In this document: piece after piece, positions 63,267 through 64,000 of the stretch | Layout of the letters: each line of letters starts with the position of its first letter | How positions within the stretch are numbered: the stretch's first letter is position 1 | Source of the DNA: Brenneria izadpanahii | Lineage (GTDB): Bacteria > Pseudomonadota > Gammaproteobacteria > Enterobacterales > Enterobacteriaceae | Assembly: GCF_017569925.1 (NCBI RefSeq) | Contig: NZ_CP050854.1 | Coordinates: 992,001 to 1,056,000 of the forward strand | DNA length: 64,000 nucleotides | Direction of reading: 5' to 3' | The notes under the pieces: generated by a model | The model's database searches: none | Seen by the model: the letters and a program-made list of their open reading frames with translations, nothing else | Told to the model about the DNA's origin: nothing | Translations under genes and position numbers: made by a program

Positions 63267-64000
63267 TTACTCAGTGGGTAAAGCGGGTACATCGTCATCA
63301 AACCAGGTCTGGTAGATTTTGGCATAGGTGCCGTCAGCAATGATTTTCTTCAGGCCGGCATTAATTTTATCGCGCAATGGCTCATTGCCTTTCGCCACGG
63401 CGATCCCGAAATACTGACGTTCAAATTTCGCATCGGAAACCAGGCTGAACTGTTTTTCAGGATGGGTCTTAATGTAAAACTTCACCACGCCGACATCGCC
63501 CACCGCCGCGCCGATACCATCTTCATATAGCTCCTGCAGCATCAGCGGCGTGTTGTCAAAGCGTTTGATTGCGGTACTGTTTTTGCCCAGCACGTTAGAA
63601 ACCACCAGATCGCCGGTGCTGGAGTTAACCACGCCGACTTTGTAATCCTTCAAGGAGGCAATGGAATCGACGGCGGAGCCTTTCGGTACGACGATCGCCT
63701 GTTCCGCCGGGAAATAAGGAGATGAAAAATCGACCATTTGTTTGCGTTTGTCGGTAATGGTGATGCCGGAAATAATGATGTCGCGATCGCCGGAGTTCAG
63801 CGTGGCGAAGATGCCTTCCCACGGCGTGTTGACGAGTTTGATATTGAAGTTTTCAGCTTTGGCTATGGCTTTAATGATGTCGATATCAAAACCTTCTAAT
63901 TCTTTCTGGGCGTTTTCAAATTCGAACGGACGATAGGTGCCGCCGGCTCCGACCATATAAGTCGGCTCTGCGGCAATAACGGTACTTGAGATAGCGGCGG
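63267..64000 (-). CDS. Amino-acid-binding periplasmic protein, 5'-truncated by the window
   Basis: Solute-binding subunit of the ABC transporter (family 3, GlnH/ArgT-like). The frame runs off the window edge: residues AAISSTVIAAEP before TYMVGAGGTYRPF are the end of a signal peptide, so the internal Met at 63956 is not the start. GFDIDIIKAIAKAENF, DIIISGITITDKRKQMVDFS and the lobe-two VGVVNSSTGDLVVS are family features. Likely ligand is glutamine or another polar amino acid; not decidable here. 115 bp separate it from the permease. Confidence 0.9.
   Translation of the reverse strand, partial: AAISSTVIAAEPTYMVGAGGTYRPFEFENAQKELEGFDIDIIKAIAKAENFNIKLVNTPWEGIFATLNSGDRDIIISGITITDKRKQMVDFSSPYFPAEQAIVVPKGSAVDSIASLKDYKVGVVNSSTGDLVVSNVLGKNSTAIKRFDNTPLMLQELYEDGIGAAVGDVGVVKFYIKTHPEKQFSLVSDAKFERQYFGIAVAKGNEPLRDKINAGLKKIIADGTYAKIYQTWFDDDVPALPTE

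Overview
The window looks like chromosome of a plant-associated enterobacterium of the family Pectobacteriaceae (Brenneria, Dickeya, Pectobacterium or Lonsdalea type). The housekeeping proteins closely match the E. coli families. A rhamnogalacturonan-oligomer transporter/hydrolase pair of the rhiT-rhiN type, a complete galactarate operon and flagellar/chemotaxis accessory genes point to a motile, plant-feeding relative. The genus is inferred from remembered gene content, not from a database search.

Layout. (1) 1-1.8 kb: 3' end of tamB, ytfP, ppa. (2) 2.1-3.7 kb: a chemoreceptor with a candidate FliA promoter. (3) 3.8-14.1 kb: plsY/folB/uppP/cca/ygiM/ygiF/glnE/hldE, a block conserved in E. coli order, with a 74-bp structured tandem repeat just ahead of uppP. 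(4) 14.1-16.4 kb: ligA-ypeB directly behind hldE, with no zipA nearby. (5) 16.4-18.9 kb: two FlxA-like coiled-coil proteins with candidate FliA promoters and an Aer-like redox receptor. (6) 19.6-26.1 kb: garD diverging from garP-garL-garR-garK, for D-galactarate uptake and catabolism. (7) 26.1-33.7 kb: barA, rlmD, relA, mazG, without mazEF. (8) 34.1-42.7 kb: an accessory polyamine island between mazG and pyrG, holding an FAD amine oxidase-like enzyme, an unusual NTF2-like/AraC regulator, a plant-BADH-like aminoaldehyde dehydrogenase and potFGHI. (9) 42.8-45.8 kb: pyrG, eno. (10) 46-50 kb: rhiT, rhiN and a secreted metallo-beta-lactamase-fold protein. (11) 50.2-61.6 kb: queE, queD, cysJIH, cysG-cysDNC, ygbE, i.e. 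the assimilatory sulfate pathway. (12) 61.7-64 kb: a polar amino-acid ABC transporter, its binding protein cut by the window end.

Functional logic. The sulfur block covers activation of sulfate (CysDN, CysC), PAPS reduction (CysH), sulfite reduction (CysJI) and siroheme for CysI (CysG). The gar block converts galactarate to 2-phosphoglycerate, the substrate of enolase. The polyamine island can import putrescine and plausibly oxidise it through an aminoaldehyde. The rhi pair takes up and cleaves unsaturated rhamnogalacturonides from pectin.

Non-coding structure is plentiful. There are two dispersed repeat families with two copies each (GC-rich nested palindromes at 1203 and 50987; a ~118-bp element at 32696 and 56453), and a hairpin-dense 540-bp gap before cysG. 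A 17-bp duplication precedes garK. Strong hairpins lie at several gene ends. No tRNA, rRNA, insertion sequence, prophage or CRISPR array was recognised. No wholly new system stands out; the best candidates for a second look are the polyamine island with its regulator, the FliA/FlxA/Aer cluster, and the repeat-derived RNA structures ahead of uppP and cysG.
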